Below are positions 17,555-27,900 of a stretch of 64,000 nt of DNA, piece after piece. Made by a program: the position numbers and the translations under genes. The DNA lies in the NCBI GenBank assembly GCA_965230565.1, contig CBDDLH010000007.1, positions 310,001-374,000 on the forward strand, given 5' to 3'. The stretch is from BCD1 sp965230565. Its GTDB lineage: Bacteria; Bacteroidota; Bacteroidia; Chitinophagales; Saprospiraceae. Position 1 is the first letter of the stretch, and every line of letters starts with the position of its first letter. The notes under the pieces were generated by a model, which was not told the DNA's origin, did no database searches, and worked only from the letters and a program-made list of their open reading frames with translations.

Positions 17555-18850
17555 ATGTCATTGAGGAATATTCTGTTCATTTTACTGATCCTTACCATAT
17601 GTTTTGGTGCCTGTACACCAAAGGTTGAAAGCTTTTTTTACTCTCAGGAGCAATTCACCTCCGGGGTACCTGAAACCTATGATGATAATAAAACATATAA
17701 CAAACGAAAGGCCATTTGCCGGGATCAGGCGAATTATATCCCCGACACCAACCGAATGGCAGAATTCCCTATGCGATATGTACGGGTGAATTTTCACTGG
17801 ATGAATACTACAGATGAGGCCTTTTCCCTTGAAAACGGAAAGCCTTTCAGTGAAGAAAAAGCAATCGAATATACTGAGGGGTTCATGCATGCCTGCAATT
17901 ACGACCTCACAAAAAACAGAAAACTATGGCTGCCGCACAACAATGACATCCCGGTATTACCCATTAATTACCGGCTTGTACTTTCCGGAAGGCCCGATGA
18001 CCCGGAGGATGACGGCATCTATTTTCACTACGATGATGAACTATACTATTATGTGGATCGTGGAAAAAACTCGAACCAATTTGACAGAAAAGCATTCAAA
18101 AAATATGCTGTCCAACCGGATACAGTGCTTAACATTTTTGTTTTGCCACATCATCCTGACAGTGTGGCCTCCCCTACCTATCCGGTAAATCGGGTAGGCA
18201 TTGCCTTAGGAACTTATGTAAAAGTCAGCGGCATTTATGGTAAAAAAGGAAGCTTCTGGGATTACCGGGGATTGATCAACCATGAAATAGGACATGTTTT
18301 TAGCCTCATGCACACCTGGAAATATAATGATGGCTGTGATGATACAGTTCGTCACCCCGGAGATTGTTACAGCCCCAAGTCCCGTCCTGGTTGTGACACA
18401 CTGACCTCCAACAACATGATGGATTACGGTTATTTACAACATGCCCTTTCCCCTTGTCAGATTGGAAAAGTGCACAAAACCATGTCCAATTATACTTCCA
18501 AAAAAAGAAAACTTCTGGAACCTGTCTGGTGTGAACTTAAAGAAGACAGTACCGTTGTCATCCGCGACAGCATAGACTGGAAATGCGACAAGGATCTGGA
18601 AGGGCATATCATCATTGAACCTGGCGCACAGCTCACCCTGCACTGCCGGCTGGCCATGCCTTCCGGAGCAAAGATCGTCGTCAAACCAGGTGCTAAACTC
18701 ATTTTAAATGGTTGCTGGTTACACAACGATTGCGGAGAAAAATGGCAAGGTATTGAAATTCAGCAAGTTCGGGACAAAAAAGGAGAAGTAATTACCCACG
18801 GTAATACGGTCATTGATAATGTGGCTAATGGAGATTGGGTGTCTGGTTGA
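17555..18850 (+). CDS. Metzincin-type zinc metalloprotease lipoprotein
   Basis: A 431-aa lipoprotein (lipobox ICFGAC, Cys20). The catalytic zinc motif HEIGHVFSLMH spans residues 243-253 and fits HExxHxxxxxH of metzincins such as the pappalysin/cytophagalysin group; a downstream NNMMDYG at about 287 fits the Met-turn. Cys residues around TWKYNDGCDDT and GDCYSPK suggest disulphides near the site. The last 110 residues are a short beta-helix-like tail (HIIIEPGAQLTL, AKIVVKPGAKLIL). It acts on the cell surface or in the periplasm. Substrate unknown. It ends close to the convergent hybrid kinase gene (55 bases). Confidence 0.85.
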   Translation: MSLRNILFILLILTICFGACTPKVESFFYSQEQFTSGVPETYDDNKTYNKRKAICRDQANYIPDTNRMAEFPMRYVRVNFHWMNTTDEAFSLENGKPFSEEKAIEYTEGFMHACNYDLTKNRKLWLPHNNDIPVLPINYRLVLSGRPDDPEDDGIYFHYDDELYYYVDRGKNSNQFDRKAFKKYAVQPDTVLNIFVLPHHPDSVASPTYPVNRVGIALGTYVKVSGIYGKKGSFWDYRGLINHEIGHVFSLMHTWKYNDGCDDTVRHPGDCYSPKSRPGCDTLTSNNMMDYGYLQHALSPCQIGKVHKTMSNYTSKKRKLLEPVWCELKEDSTVVIRDSIDWKCDKDLEGHIIIEPGAQLTLHCRLAMPSGAKIVVKPGAKLILNGCWLHNDCGEKWQGIEIQQVRDKKGEVITHGNTVIDNVANGDWVSG

Positions 18851-18905
18851 TGCACCTGAACCATTTTCCCTGTTCGATTGTAGCAGCGGGTTTTTTTGTA
18901 TAGAA

Positions 18906-21767
18906 TCAATCCACCTCACTTGGAGACTTTCCAAAATGATCCCGATAGCATTTTGAAAAATAGGCCAGGCTATTAAACCCTACCATAAAAGCAACCTCAG
19001 ACGCATTACCGGCTCTTTTCCCCAGCAGTTCTTTTGCCCTGATCAGTCGCATTGTCCTGATGATTTGATTTGGGGAATTGCCGGTCATGGCCTTTAATTT
19101 TCGATGTAACTGGCTTCGACTCATACCTACCGCTTTCCCAAGGTCTTCAACACTAAAAGTTTCATCATCCAGAAATTCCTCAATAGTTGATTTGACATTG
19201 ACCAAAAAGACTTCATCTACAGAACTTACATCCACAGATCCCGGGGAAAAGGAAAAATGCTTTCCAAAAGATTTCTGCAATCTTTTTCGTTGTTGAATCA
19301 GATTTTCAATACGGATTTGTAATTCGGTAGCATCAAAGGGTTTTATCAAGTAATCGTCTGCACCTGTTTGAAGCCCCTCGAGTTTGTCCTCTCGTTCAGC
19401 TTTTGCAGTCAAAAGAATTACCGGTATATGACTTGTTTTGTCATTCTGCTTCAATTGCTGGCAAAGTTCCAATCCATCCATGTCCGGCATCATCACATCT
19501 GAGACAATCAAATCCGGAGTCCTTTCCAAAGCCAGATCAAGACCCTTTCTTCCGTTTTCAGCCTCAAGTACGAAATATTCAGGTTCCAATTGCTCTTTGA
19601 CATAGGTTCTGACATCTTCATTATCCTCTACAACTAACAAAATTGGTGCACCCTCAGGGGCCAAATCCCCGGTCTTTGACTGCTCCGCTTCATTGTCACC
19701 TGTGGCTACAACTACCAACTTTTCCGACTCCTTTGCCTCACTATCCAGGGTTATTTCTTCTAATGGGATCTCAACTTTGAAAGAAGTACCCATCCCCTCT
19801 TTACTGTCAACTTTTATTACCCCGCCATGTAAATCGATCAACTCCTTGACGAGTGCCAGTCCAACACCGGAGCTTGCCTGGAGATCACTGCTTTTGGTAG
19901 CCTGGAAAAACCGTTCAAAAATGTGCGGTAATTGATCCTCCGGGATCCCTATCCCGGTGTCTTTTATTTCAAGCTTTAGAATCCCCTGCTTAACTCCGGT
20001 AGGTTCCAGCTCCATTGATAAACTGACCTGCCCCCCTGCCCCGGTAAATTTGAATGCATTAGAGAGAAGATTGGTGATTATTTTTTCAAACTTGTCTTTA
20101 TCAAAACTGGTAATAATGGTGGCTTTGGGCACATTCACCTCAAAATTAATTTCCTGCCGCTCTGCTAAAGATTCAAATGAATAGGCCATTGCCTTGACCG
20201 TTTTTACAATATCTCCCTGCTCCGGTTGCAATTTCATGCGGCCACTTTCCAGTTTTGCAAGGTCCAGTAACTGATTGACGAGGTTCATTAACCGTTCTCC
20301 GTTTCGAACCATGATATCCAGGTATTTTTGAGCGTTACCCTTAAATGTACCATGTTTCATTTGCCTTAAAGGCCCCAGAATTAATGTAAGCGGAGTTCTG
20401 AACTCATGACTGATATTGGCAAAAAAATTGGATTTTATCCGGTCCAGTTCTCTTAGTTTCTCCGCTTCATTCCTTTCCAATTTCAAGTCCATTTCTGTTT
20501 GCTGCCTTTTCAGCCTTGAACGGTATCTGAGCAATAAAAAAACACCCGTCAATAATAACACACTTACCACTCCACCAAAAAGAATCCTGCTTTTTAACAG
20601 CGATTCCCGTTCCAGCTCATACTGCTTTTGGGCCAGTTCCGTTTCCTTTTTTTGAGTTTGGTAGCGGACATTCAATTCCTGGATAGTTGCCTCATTGACC
20701 TGAGCATTCAGGCTGTCGCGATACTCATGAGACTCCTGAAGCTTTTCATAGGCTTTTTTATAGTCGTTCAGGTTTTTATAAATGGTGGCATACGTATAGG
20801 CCACATTTTCCTTCAGATCAAGTGCGCTGGTTTTTTCAACATTAGGTCTGGACTGATCGAGATAAGAAAGGGCTTTTCGGTGGTTGCCTGCAAAATCAAC
20901 CGCAGTAGCCAGGTTGACATAAAGTGTTATGAGATAATCATTATAAGGTGAATCCTTCAAAATCTCCAGAGCCTTGAGGTAATATACCTCGGATGAATCA
21001 TATTGTTCCAGCGCCCTGTAAGTATATCCCCGATTGATATACTGAATAGCTTCACTGATGTGATCATCATATTTTTTGGAGACTTCGATAGCCAAATCCG
21101 TGTAATAAAAAACCGAATCATACATCTGGAGATTATCAAAGACATTGGCCAGGTTGGAATAACTGTAATACAATCTATCCTCAGTGCTGTGAATTTTCCG
21201 GATCTCGTACCCTTTTCGGTAATAATCAAGCGCTTCCTCATTCCTGTTTTGATCCATTAAAACAGTTCCTATGTCATTATAGACAGAACCCACATTATCA
21301 AAAGACTCATTAATCTCATAAATTTCCAGGGCCCTGAAATAGGCGTCCATTGCTTTATCAGAGTACCCCCAATCGTGATATTCCTGTCCTAACTGCTGAA
21401 GCACCATTGCTGCAATAATGGTGTCTCCCATTTCCAGTTGAATCTCAAAATGCCTTTCATGGGCTTTGATAGCCAATTCATATTCGCTTTTGTTATGGTA
21501 AGCTTTCGCCCTTAACTCCTGAGCAAAGGCCTCACCTTTTATAAAATTCAGATCACGGGAAGATGCAATAATCAAATCTGCATGAAAAAGAGAAGTATCC
21601 GGATAATCAATGACCATCGCCCTTGCAAAGTAAAATTGCTTTCGGATGAATTGCTCCGGGTCTTCCTGCTGTTGATATTCAGTTCTGAGACTATCAAAAT
21701 AGGGTGTTTGTGCTAAAACAGGTAGGTTCACCAACAAGAGCAAACAATACAAAATTTGCCTTTTCAT
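18906..21767 (-). CDS. Hybrid two-component regulator: TPR sensor, histidine kinase, receiver, AraC output
   Basis: A 953-aa one-protein signalling system. Signal peptide 1-20; TPR repeats about 75-350 in the periplasm; coiled segment then a membrane helix at about 395-415; HisKA with phospho-acceptor His454 (NISHEFRTPL); HATPase about 555-670 (NLLSNAFKF, DTGIGI, SSGVGLALV); receiver about 707-825 with acceptor Asp757 (SDVMMPDMDG); AraC/XylS HTH about 855-953. Unlike nutrient-sensing SusR-like hybrids, the sensor is TPR and not a Y_Y_Y/beta-propeller. Targets are not evident; the reverse-strand cupin and cytochrome genes lie upstream of it on the same strand. Confidence 0.95.
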   Translation of the reverse strand: MKRQILYCLLLLVNLPVLAQTPYFDSLRTEYQQQEDPEQFIRKQFYFARAMVIDYPDTSLFHADLIIASSRDLNFIKGEAFAQELRAKAYHNKSEYELAIKAHERHFEIQLEMGDTIIAAMVLQQLGQEYHDWGYSDKAMDAYFRALEIYEINESFDNVGSVYNDIGTVLMDQNRNEEALDYYRKGYEIRKIHSTEDRLYYSYSNLANVFDNLQMYDSVFYYTDLAIEVSKKYDDHISEAIQYINRGYTYRALEQYDSSEVYYLKALEILKDSPYNDYLITLYVNLATAVDFAGNHRKALSYLDQSRPNVEKTSALDLKENVAYTYATIYKNLNDYKKAYEKLQESHEYRDSLNAQVNEATIQELNVRYQTQKKETELAQKQYELERESLLKSRILFGGVVSVLLLTGVFLLLRYRSRLKRQQTEMDLKLERNEAEKLRELDRIKSNFFANISHEFRTPLTLILGPLRQMKHGTFKGNAQKYLDIMVRNGERLMNLVNQLLDLAKLESGRMKLQPEQGDIVKTVKAMAYSFESLAERQEINFEVNVPKATIITSFDKDKFEKIITNLLSNAFKFTGAGGQVSLSMELEPTGVKQGILKLEIKDTGIGIPEDQLPHIFERFFQATKSSDLQASSGVGLALVKELIDLHGGVIKVDSKEGMGTSFKVEIPLEEITLDSEAKESEKLVVVATGDNEAEQSKTGDLAPEGAPILLVVEDNEDVRTYVKEQLEPEYFVLEAENGRKGLDLALERTPDLIVSDVMMPDMDGLELCQQLKQNDKTSHIPVILLTAKAEREDKLEGLQTGADDYLIKPFDATELQIRIENLIQQRKRLQKSFGKHFSFSPGSVDVSSVDEVFLVNVKSTIEEFLDDETFSVEDLGKAVGMSRSQLHRKLKAMTGNSPNQIIRTMRLIRAKELLGKRAGNASEVAFMVGFNSLAYFSKCYRDHFGKSPSEVD

Positions 21768-21918
21768 AAAGTTTCAGACCATTAGTTTTAAATTAAGATG
21801 TTCTAAAAATACTATTTTTTATGAAAAGTCCTTAATTCAATAATGGTCTAAAATTGACAAAAGGCTACCGCCAGGAGGCCTCACCTTTTGTCTGAAAACA
21901 ACCAAAAAGTTGTTTGAT

Positions 21919-22470
21919 CTAATCAATATATTGACGATATATTGCTCGATAACCGAGTAATTTTGCCAAAGGAGCCAGGAAGAAAAACAACACTCTTTGG
22001 ATCCAAAACGGAGGGTTGGCTATCCTGAATACGCTTTGGAATTTATTAACCAAAAGTGCAGTCTGGAATAGAGATGGCATGCCATCTTGATTGGTTTTTC
22101 CATCATTTGCCAGACCTGTGGCAGTTTCCAGTAAAAACTCCGTGTCCATTGCAGGACACACTTTCCAGTTCACTACCGTTTCAGATTCAGAGGCATTCCA
22201 CATGGAATGAACCTTATTTTTGGGTACATAAAGTTCACCTCCGGTCTTTAATTTTAATACCCGTCCGTCAATACGAACATTGATTTCACCCGAGACCACC
22301 TTGAAAAACTCCTCCTGAAATGGATGATAATGAGGTTTTGGTTCTTTGGAGTGAGGTTGATAGGTGGATTCCATTTCGAGCAGTTCACCCCTGGAGTCTG
22401 AAGCGGTCTGAATAAACAGTATATCCTGTCCGGTTACGGAATTAATTATTTTTTTCCCTTTGTATGCCAT
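21919..22470 (-). CDS. Cupin-domain protein
   Basis: A 183-aa protein with a single cupin barrel: metal-site motif 1 HYHPFQEEFFKVVSGEINVRI (residues about 47-67) has the H-x-H...E pattern, and motif 2 (LYVPKNKVHSMWN) supplies the third His at about residue 88. The C-terminal third (FWIQRVLFFFLAPLAKLLGY) is hydrophobic and may contact the membrane. Substrate and reaction are unknown. It is the first gene after the hybrid regulator's upstream region and precedes it by 151 bases on the same strand. Confidence 0.8.
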   Translation of the reverse strand: MAYKGKKIINSVTGQDILFIQTASDSRGELLEMESTYQPHSKEPKPHYHPFQEEFFKVVSGEINVRIDGRVLKLKTGGELYVPKNKVHSMWNASESETVVNWKVCPAMDTEFLLETATGLANDGKTNQDGMPSLFQTALLVNKFQSVFRIANPPFWIQRVLFFFLAPLAKLLGYRAIYRQYID

Positions 22471-22526
22471 GATTCAGTTTAAAATAAATCAATAATCCAT
22501 TAAAAATATTCTTTTCAGACTCCATA

Positions 22527-23492
22527 TTATTTTCCCCTGGCTTCATATATTTCGGTCACATCATTGCTGATGGCCGGAATGGTCTGAAGGTATGCCCATA
22601 TTGCTGAGGCTTCCTCGTCAGATAACCGGGCAAAAGGTGGCATTGGCAACCTCAATTGTGTTCCATCCGGTCTTCTGCCATATTTAACTGCCTGGATGAA
22701 TTGCTCCTCAGTCCAATCCCCAATGCCTGTTTCTTTGTCAGGAGTGAGATTGGCTGAAACCACCAATTCATCATCTTCGAGGATAAACTTATTTCCTCCC
22801 CCAAAATATCCGGGAGTTTTTTCAGGTTCCAAAATATTTTGTGTTTTAAAATCAATACTATGACATCCAAAACAATCAAGCTTGGCGGTAGCAATATACT
22901 TCCCGTATGCAACTTTATCATTGACAGAGGGTGCATAAATCGGTTTTCCATCATATGGAAGAGGTCCAAAAGCAACGCGACGTAACACTTTTGTTAGAAA
23001 CGAAGGTTTATCCGCCGGATGGGATTCATTCGAAGGCTGTACTTCTGGTTCTTCTGACCTCAGGTAAGCAATAATGTTATTGAGTTCCTCATCAGAAAGA
23101 TGAGGGAACTTAGGCATCCATGGTGGAGCATAATGTCCATTTCTCTTGATTCCAGTCCTCAATAAAAAAGCAAGCTCCCCATCTGTATATCCTCCAATAC
23201 CAAAGGCTTCATCTTGGGTAATATTAGGAGTGTGAATAAGTCCAAAAGGGGAATCCTCACTTTCCATAATACCTCCCGTCAATTTTCCATTATTCATATG
23301 ACATTGAAAGCAAACCATTTGGGCGGTTCGCTTTCCATCCGCTACAGCCGCACTATCTACGGATACTTTTAAATCAGGAGCATTTACTTCATAGACCTTT
23401 TTAGGGGCAAAATTGAAATATGTTGCTGCAAATAACAGGATCAGAATGAACGAGCCCAGTATAATTCCGGAAATTTTTAAGAACTTCTTCAT
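22527..23492 (-). CDS. Dihaem cytochrome c, membrane-anchored
   Basis: A 321-aa protein with an N-terminal membrane anchor (ISGIILGSFILILLFAATYF) and two class I haem-binding motifs, CFQCH (about residue 61) and CFGCH (about residue 209), each followed by a distal Met candidate (WMPKFPHLSDEE and LPMPPFARLSDEE). Two tandem cytochrome c domains of this type are electron carriers or subunits of dehydrogenases (alcohol/sorbose dehydrogenase-like or thiosulfate-type). No dehydrogenase gene is adjacent. It is 40 bases downstream of the frameshifted membrane gene. Confidence 0.9.
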   Translation of the reverse strand: MKKFLKISGIILGSFILILLFAATYFNFAPKKVYEVNAPDLKVSVDSAAVADGKRTAQMVCFQCHMNNGKLTGGIMESEDSPFGLIHTPNITQDEAFGIGGYTDGELAFLLRTGIKRNGHYAPPWMPKFPHLSDEELNNIIAYLRSEEPEVQPSNESHPADKPSFLTKVLRRVAFGPLPYDGKPIYAPSVNDKVAYGKYIATAKLDCFGCHSIDFKTQNILEPEKTPGYFGGGNKFILEDDELVVSANLTPDKETGIGDWTEEQFIQAVKYGRRPDGTQLRLPMPPFARLSDEEASAIWAYLQTIPAISNDVTEIYEARGK

Positions 23493-23533
23493 GGTGTTAA
23501 TTTTAGAGTTTTGGTAGTTTAAATTTTTTCGAC

Positions 23534-24063
23534 TTAAATCTTACGCTTAATCAGTGCGTAGATTATCCCAATACAGGTGAGGGATAGAAAGGCATATCCA
23601 ATAGATGGAAAAAGTGAAGTGGAAGGAACCTGATGTCCCAAAAATATTTTCGCTCCTGCAATAGCAAATGGGATGGTGCACAAAACACCTGTAACACGCA
23701 CATAAATGGGCATCACCTTAGGCAGGCAAATCAATAAAAAAGCGGGTACATAGATTGCCATACCTGCACCGAATGCTCCCATTGAAATTTCTGATGCCAT
23801 TGGAGCAGCACCTACATTCATAACTACTTCACCTAATGCAAAAACCATAAACCCTCCCGCAATTAAGATCATTTCCTGATCTAATGAGCCTTAAAGCCAT
23901 TAAAATCGTGGCAACAATTAGTCCCAAAGAACTGATTTCGTAAAAAAATGCTTGTGTGGTAACGTCTTTTACCGAGGATCCTAAAATTCCAAATATCACT
24001 CCCAAGGGCAAATCCCAGGATGGTGATATTGATAAGCGTTGTCGAATTTTGGTTGTTTTCCAT
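23534..24063 (-). pseudogene. Small multi-helix membrane protein, frameshifted twice
   Basis: Three overlapping reverse frames join into one plausible protein: an N-terminus ending ILGFALG (frame from ATG 24063), then GVIFGILGSSVKDVTTQAFFYEISSLGLIVATILMALRL in a second frame, then LIAGGFMVFALGEVVMNVG through to the end in a third. The joins fall near 24003 and near 23860. The reconstructed product has about five membrane helices and resembles no family I can name. Either it is decaying, or two single-base errors lie in the assembly. The two indels within 150 bases, in otherwise intact surroundings, make assembly error quite possible. Confidence 0.7.
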
Positions 24064-24176
24064 AACAGTGTTTTTTGATTAAAAAAATTTCACACTGCAA
24101 AGCTGGAGAAAAACAACAGGGGCGGTTTTCAAAAATGTCGCATAGGTTTGTAAATATGTCGCAACAAAACACAAAC

Positions 24177-24202
24177 GCCTGATTATCAATGACAATCAGG
24201 CG
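24177..24202 (-). terminator. Hairpin after the SRPBCC gene
   Basis: A 9-bp perfect stem CGCCTGATT / AATCAGGCG with an 8-base loop, between two reverse-strand genes. On the reverse strand it is followed by TTTGTGTTTTG, giving a moderate T tract for termination of the gene ending at 24231. Confidence 0.6.
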
Positions 24203-24230
24203 AAAAAATGCTTACATTAATTGTATATTT

Positions 24231-24674
24231 CTAAGCAGACTCAGTTTTTTCAGCAAACTCCTTGAAGTATTCCATAAACTGAAAGGACTGCTTTTTAAAG
24301 GCTCCAGGCATTAAAAGCCCCATCACTTTCATAAATCCACTGAACCTGAATTCATTCTCAGTTACCCATTTCGTCTTATCGGGTCCGACTTCATGAAAAT
24401 AATTTTGAATGCTGTTCCACACGCCTTTGGCTTCATAGGTAGCTGAAAATTCTTCCGGCATGTTTATGGAGGTCAGGGTTTCGATCATTTCCACTTTTCG
24501 TCTGCCCATATCGTAATTCAGCTGCGATTTTGCTCCTGGTTCTCCGGGGGTTCCATACAGGTGCTTCATGCTGACAAACCCTGGCTGCCAATGTTTTAAA
24601 TTTTCAGGGTTGTCGAAAAGGGCTGCTACTTTTTCTCTTGGCAGGTCAATGTCAATTTCCAATTTGTACTTCAT
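24231..24674 (-). CDS. SRPBCC (START/Bet v1-like) family protein
   Basis: A 147-aa protein that begins KYKLEIDIDLPREKVAALFDNPENLKHWQPG, the standard N-terminal strand and first helix of SRPBCC lipid- or polyketide-binding folds, and ends with the long C-terminal helix (GAFKKQSFQFMEYFKEFAEK). The central KWVTENEFRFSG fits the sheet. Such proteins bind hydrophobic ligands; the ligand here is unknown. Upstream of it lies a 258-base AT-rich gap before the divergent adhesin gene, which must hold both promoters. Confidence 0.82.
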   Translation of the reverse strand: MKYKLEIDIDLPREKVAALFDNPENLKHWQPGFVSMKHLYGTPGEPGAKSQLNYDMGRRKVEMIETLTSINMPEEFSATYEAKGVWNSIQNYFHEVGPDKTKWVTENEFRFSGFMKVMGLLMPGAFKKQSFQFMEYFKEFAEKTESA

Positions 24675-24932
24675 AATTGATGGTCTTTAATGGCTCAATT
24701 GTAGCAAGATAGGAAAATTCTCTTTGACATCACTAATGAAATTCAATTAACAATACAAATGAGACTCCAACATAAAAACCATATTAAACATCATCTATTT
24801 GACAAACCGCCAAATATTTAATGACAAAAGCGGTAATTAATCTTTAAAAATTAAAAAAACACCCCAAAAAACCAATAATTCTTATATTCGCTTCCGACTT
24901 CCCCCCGAACGTCAACTATTTTTCCAATTCAT

Positions 24933-27900
24933 ATGAGAAAACAACTACAAAACTACTTTATACTATTCTTTATTTTTGCCGTCCTCTTCCTTGGAATAAA
25001 TGCTGTTGCCTGGAGTCAAAATACGCCATGTACTGCAACCGTACTTCCTTCCAACATGACAGGTTTCCAGACTTTTTCTACCAACGGTATGACCGCCTCC
25101 GGAGTACCGGCTCCTGATTGTGGTGGTAACCCTGGTGTGGATATTTGGTTTCAAACCACCGTTCCGGCCAGCGGATACATCAACATTGTTACTTTACCTA
25201 ACGTAATGAATAATGCAGCCATGGCCATTTACACGGGAGTTTGTAGTAACCTCCAGGAATTTGCCTGTACCGAATCCGATAATTGCGGAAATTCGAATAT
25301 GCCCATTTGGGATTGGGGAAATCTTGCACCTGGAACAACGATATTTATCAGGTTATGGGTAGAAAGTGGTGGAAATGGTGATTTTGATATTCAGATTTCG
25401 GATACTTTCAGCTCTTCTACCAATTTTGATCTTGTACCTACTGGAGATGCATTTTCTAATGGACCGGATTGTGTACAACTGACCGCCACTGTGCCGAGTC
25501 AGGAAGGTTGCGCCTGGTCACCCAACATGGTGGACTTCACCCAACCATTTACGAATACCGTTAATCTCAACTTTGGAAATATCGACGGAAATGGAGCAGA
25601 TGGAATCTGTATGGTGTACCATTTGGATCCTGCAGGAATGTCTACTTGTGGAATCGGTGGTGGACAAATCGGATCAGGAGGGATTCAGAACTCCTTTATC
25701 ATTGAATTTGACACTTGGGATAATGGAGCCACCTTTAGTGACATACCCGGAGATCACGTTTCGGTAAATATCAACGGAGATATGATGAACGCTATAAACG
25801 GACCGTTCAACCTTGGAAATATTGAGGATGGGCTTGATCATGAGGTAACTTTTAATTGGAACCCTGTCGGTAATATTTATGAAATATATTTTGATGGTGC
25901 ACTAGTTCTTACAGGATCCTATGACGTTATTAATAACTGTTTTGGCGGTAATTCCATGGTTTGGTGTGGCTTTACTGGTTCCACTGGTGCCGCATCCAAC
26001 AACCAGTTGGTTTGTGCCGCTCCTTCGGATGTATATCCATCCGGGGACCAGAGTGTTGTGGAAGTGGAAATCTGTGAAGGAGACAGCTACTTTGCCGGAG
26101 GAGCCAATCAAACAACTTCGGGAACTTACTCCGATAATTTTGTAGCATACAATGGGTGTGACAGTATCATCACAACGATCCTTACCGTAACACCGGCTAT
26201 TATGGAAACTGAAAACGTATCCATTTGTGACGGAGATAGTTATTTCGCAGGTGGAGCTAACCAAACGACTTCAGGCACCTATATGGATACCTATACTACC
26301 CCGGCTGGATGTGACAGTACAGTAACCACCATTCTTACGGTCGACCCCATTGTGGAAATGACAGAAAACGTATCCATCTGTGATGGGGATAGTTACTTTG
26401 CAGGCGGGGCTAATCAGACTACAGGTGGAACTTATGTGGATGTATTCATGAGTGTTAATGGATGCGACAGTACGGTAACAACCATCCTGACAATTGACCC
26501 GAATATTGAAATGACGGAAAATGTCTCCATTTGTGACGGGGACAGTTATTTTGCTGGAGGAGCCAATCAAACCACATCAGGAACGTATACGGATGTTTAC
26601 ATGGCCGCCAATGGATGTGATAGTACCGTAACCACTATCTTGACGATCGATCCCAATGTGGAAATGACGGAAAATGTTTCCATCTGTGATGGGGATAGCT
26701 ATTTCGCAGGCGGTGCTAACCAAACGACTTCAGGTACGTACACAGATATTTTCATGACCACTGCCGGCTGTGATAGTACGGTTATCACGAACCTCACGGT
26801 TAACCCCAATATCGAAACAACCGAAAATGTGGCCATTTGTGATGGAGACAGTTATTTCGTTGGGGGAGCCAATCAAACCACCTCCGGAACTTATACGGAT
26901 GTGTACATGTCAGCGGCAGGCTGTGACAGTACTGTCATGACTATATTGACAGTCAACCCGAATATTGAAACCACCTTATTTGAAACCATCTGCGATGGAG
27001 ACAGCTTTTTCGCCGGAGGAGCCAATCAAACGACCAGCGGGATATATACGGATATTTACATGGCTGCCAACGGCTGTGACAGTACGGTCATTACAAACCT
27101 CACTGTCAACCCCAATGTTGAAACAAATGTAACAGAATCCATTTGTGAAGGAGATGTCTTCTTCGTTGGAGGAAGTTTTCAAACCAATCCCGGTACATAT
27201 ACGGATATATATGTGGCTGCCAATGGATGTGATAGTACGGTTTATACTGAATTGATCGTCAACCCCAATGTATTTACAACACTTAATGAAACCATTTGTG
27301 AAGGAGACTGCTACTTCGTTGGCGGAATGCCGTTTTGCACAACAGGTACTCACGAAGTGGTATTGACAAGTTATCTGAACTGCGACAGTACTGTTCAATT
27401 AAATCTTACGGTTGCCAATCCTCAAGCCGACATTGTCGAACCACTGATCATTACCTGCGAGAATCCTACCATCACCCTGGACGGTAGTAACTCTGATACA
27501 GGACCAGGGATTACTTATCTATGGACAGCATCAGACCTCGATTGTTTTGAAGGAGATTATACTAATCCGGTCGTAGACGTTAGTTGTCCTGACATTTATA
27601 CTTTATTGGTCTTTTACGATATAGGAGGCGGACAACAATGTCTTGCAATGGATGAAGTCGTTGTGCAGGAATACACCATTCCGCCCAACGTAGTCATTGA
27701 TCCCCCAGGAGAGCTAAATTGTTCTGATCCTTGTACAACTATTTCGGCCAGTCAATCGGACAACGGACCACCCTTTGTTCCGACATGGACCAATCAAAAC
27801 GGGTTTGTGTCCAACGATTTAAACCCGGAGGTTTGTGAACCGGGAACTTATACCCTTACGATACTTAATGAGGACAACGGATGTTCTGAATCCGCCAGTA

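Noticed and set aside
26056..27414. CRISPR array
   Set aside because: The repeats are in-frame protein-coding units without unique spacers and no cas genes occur.
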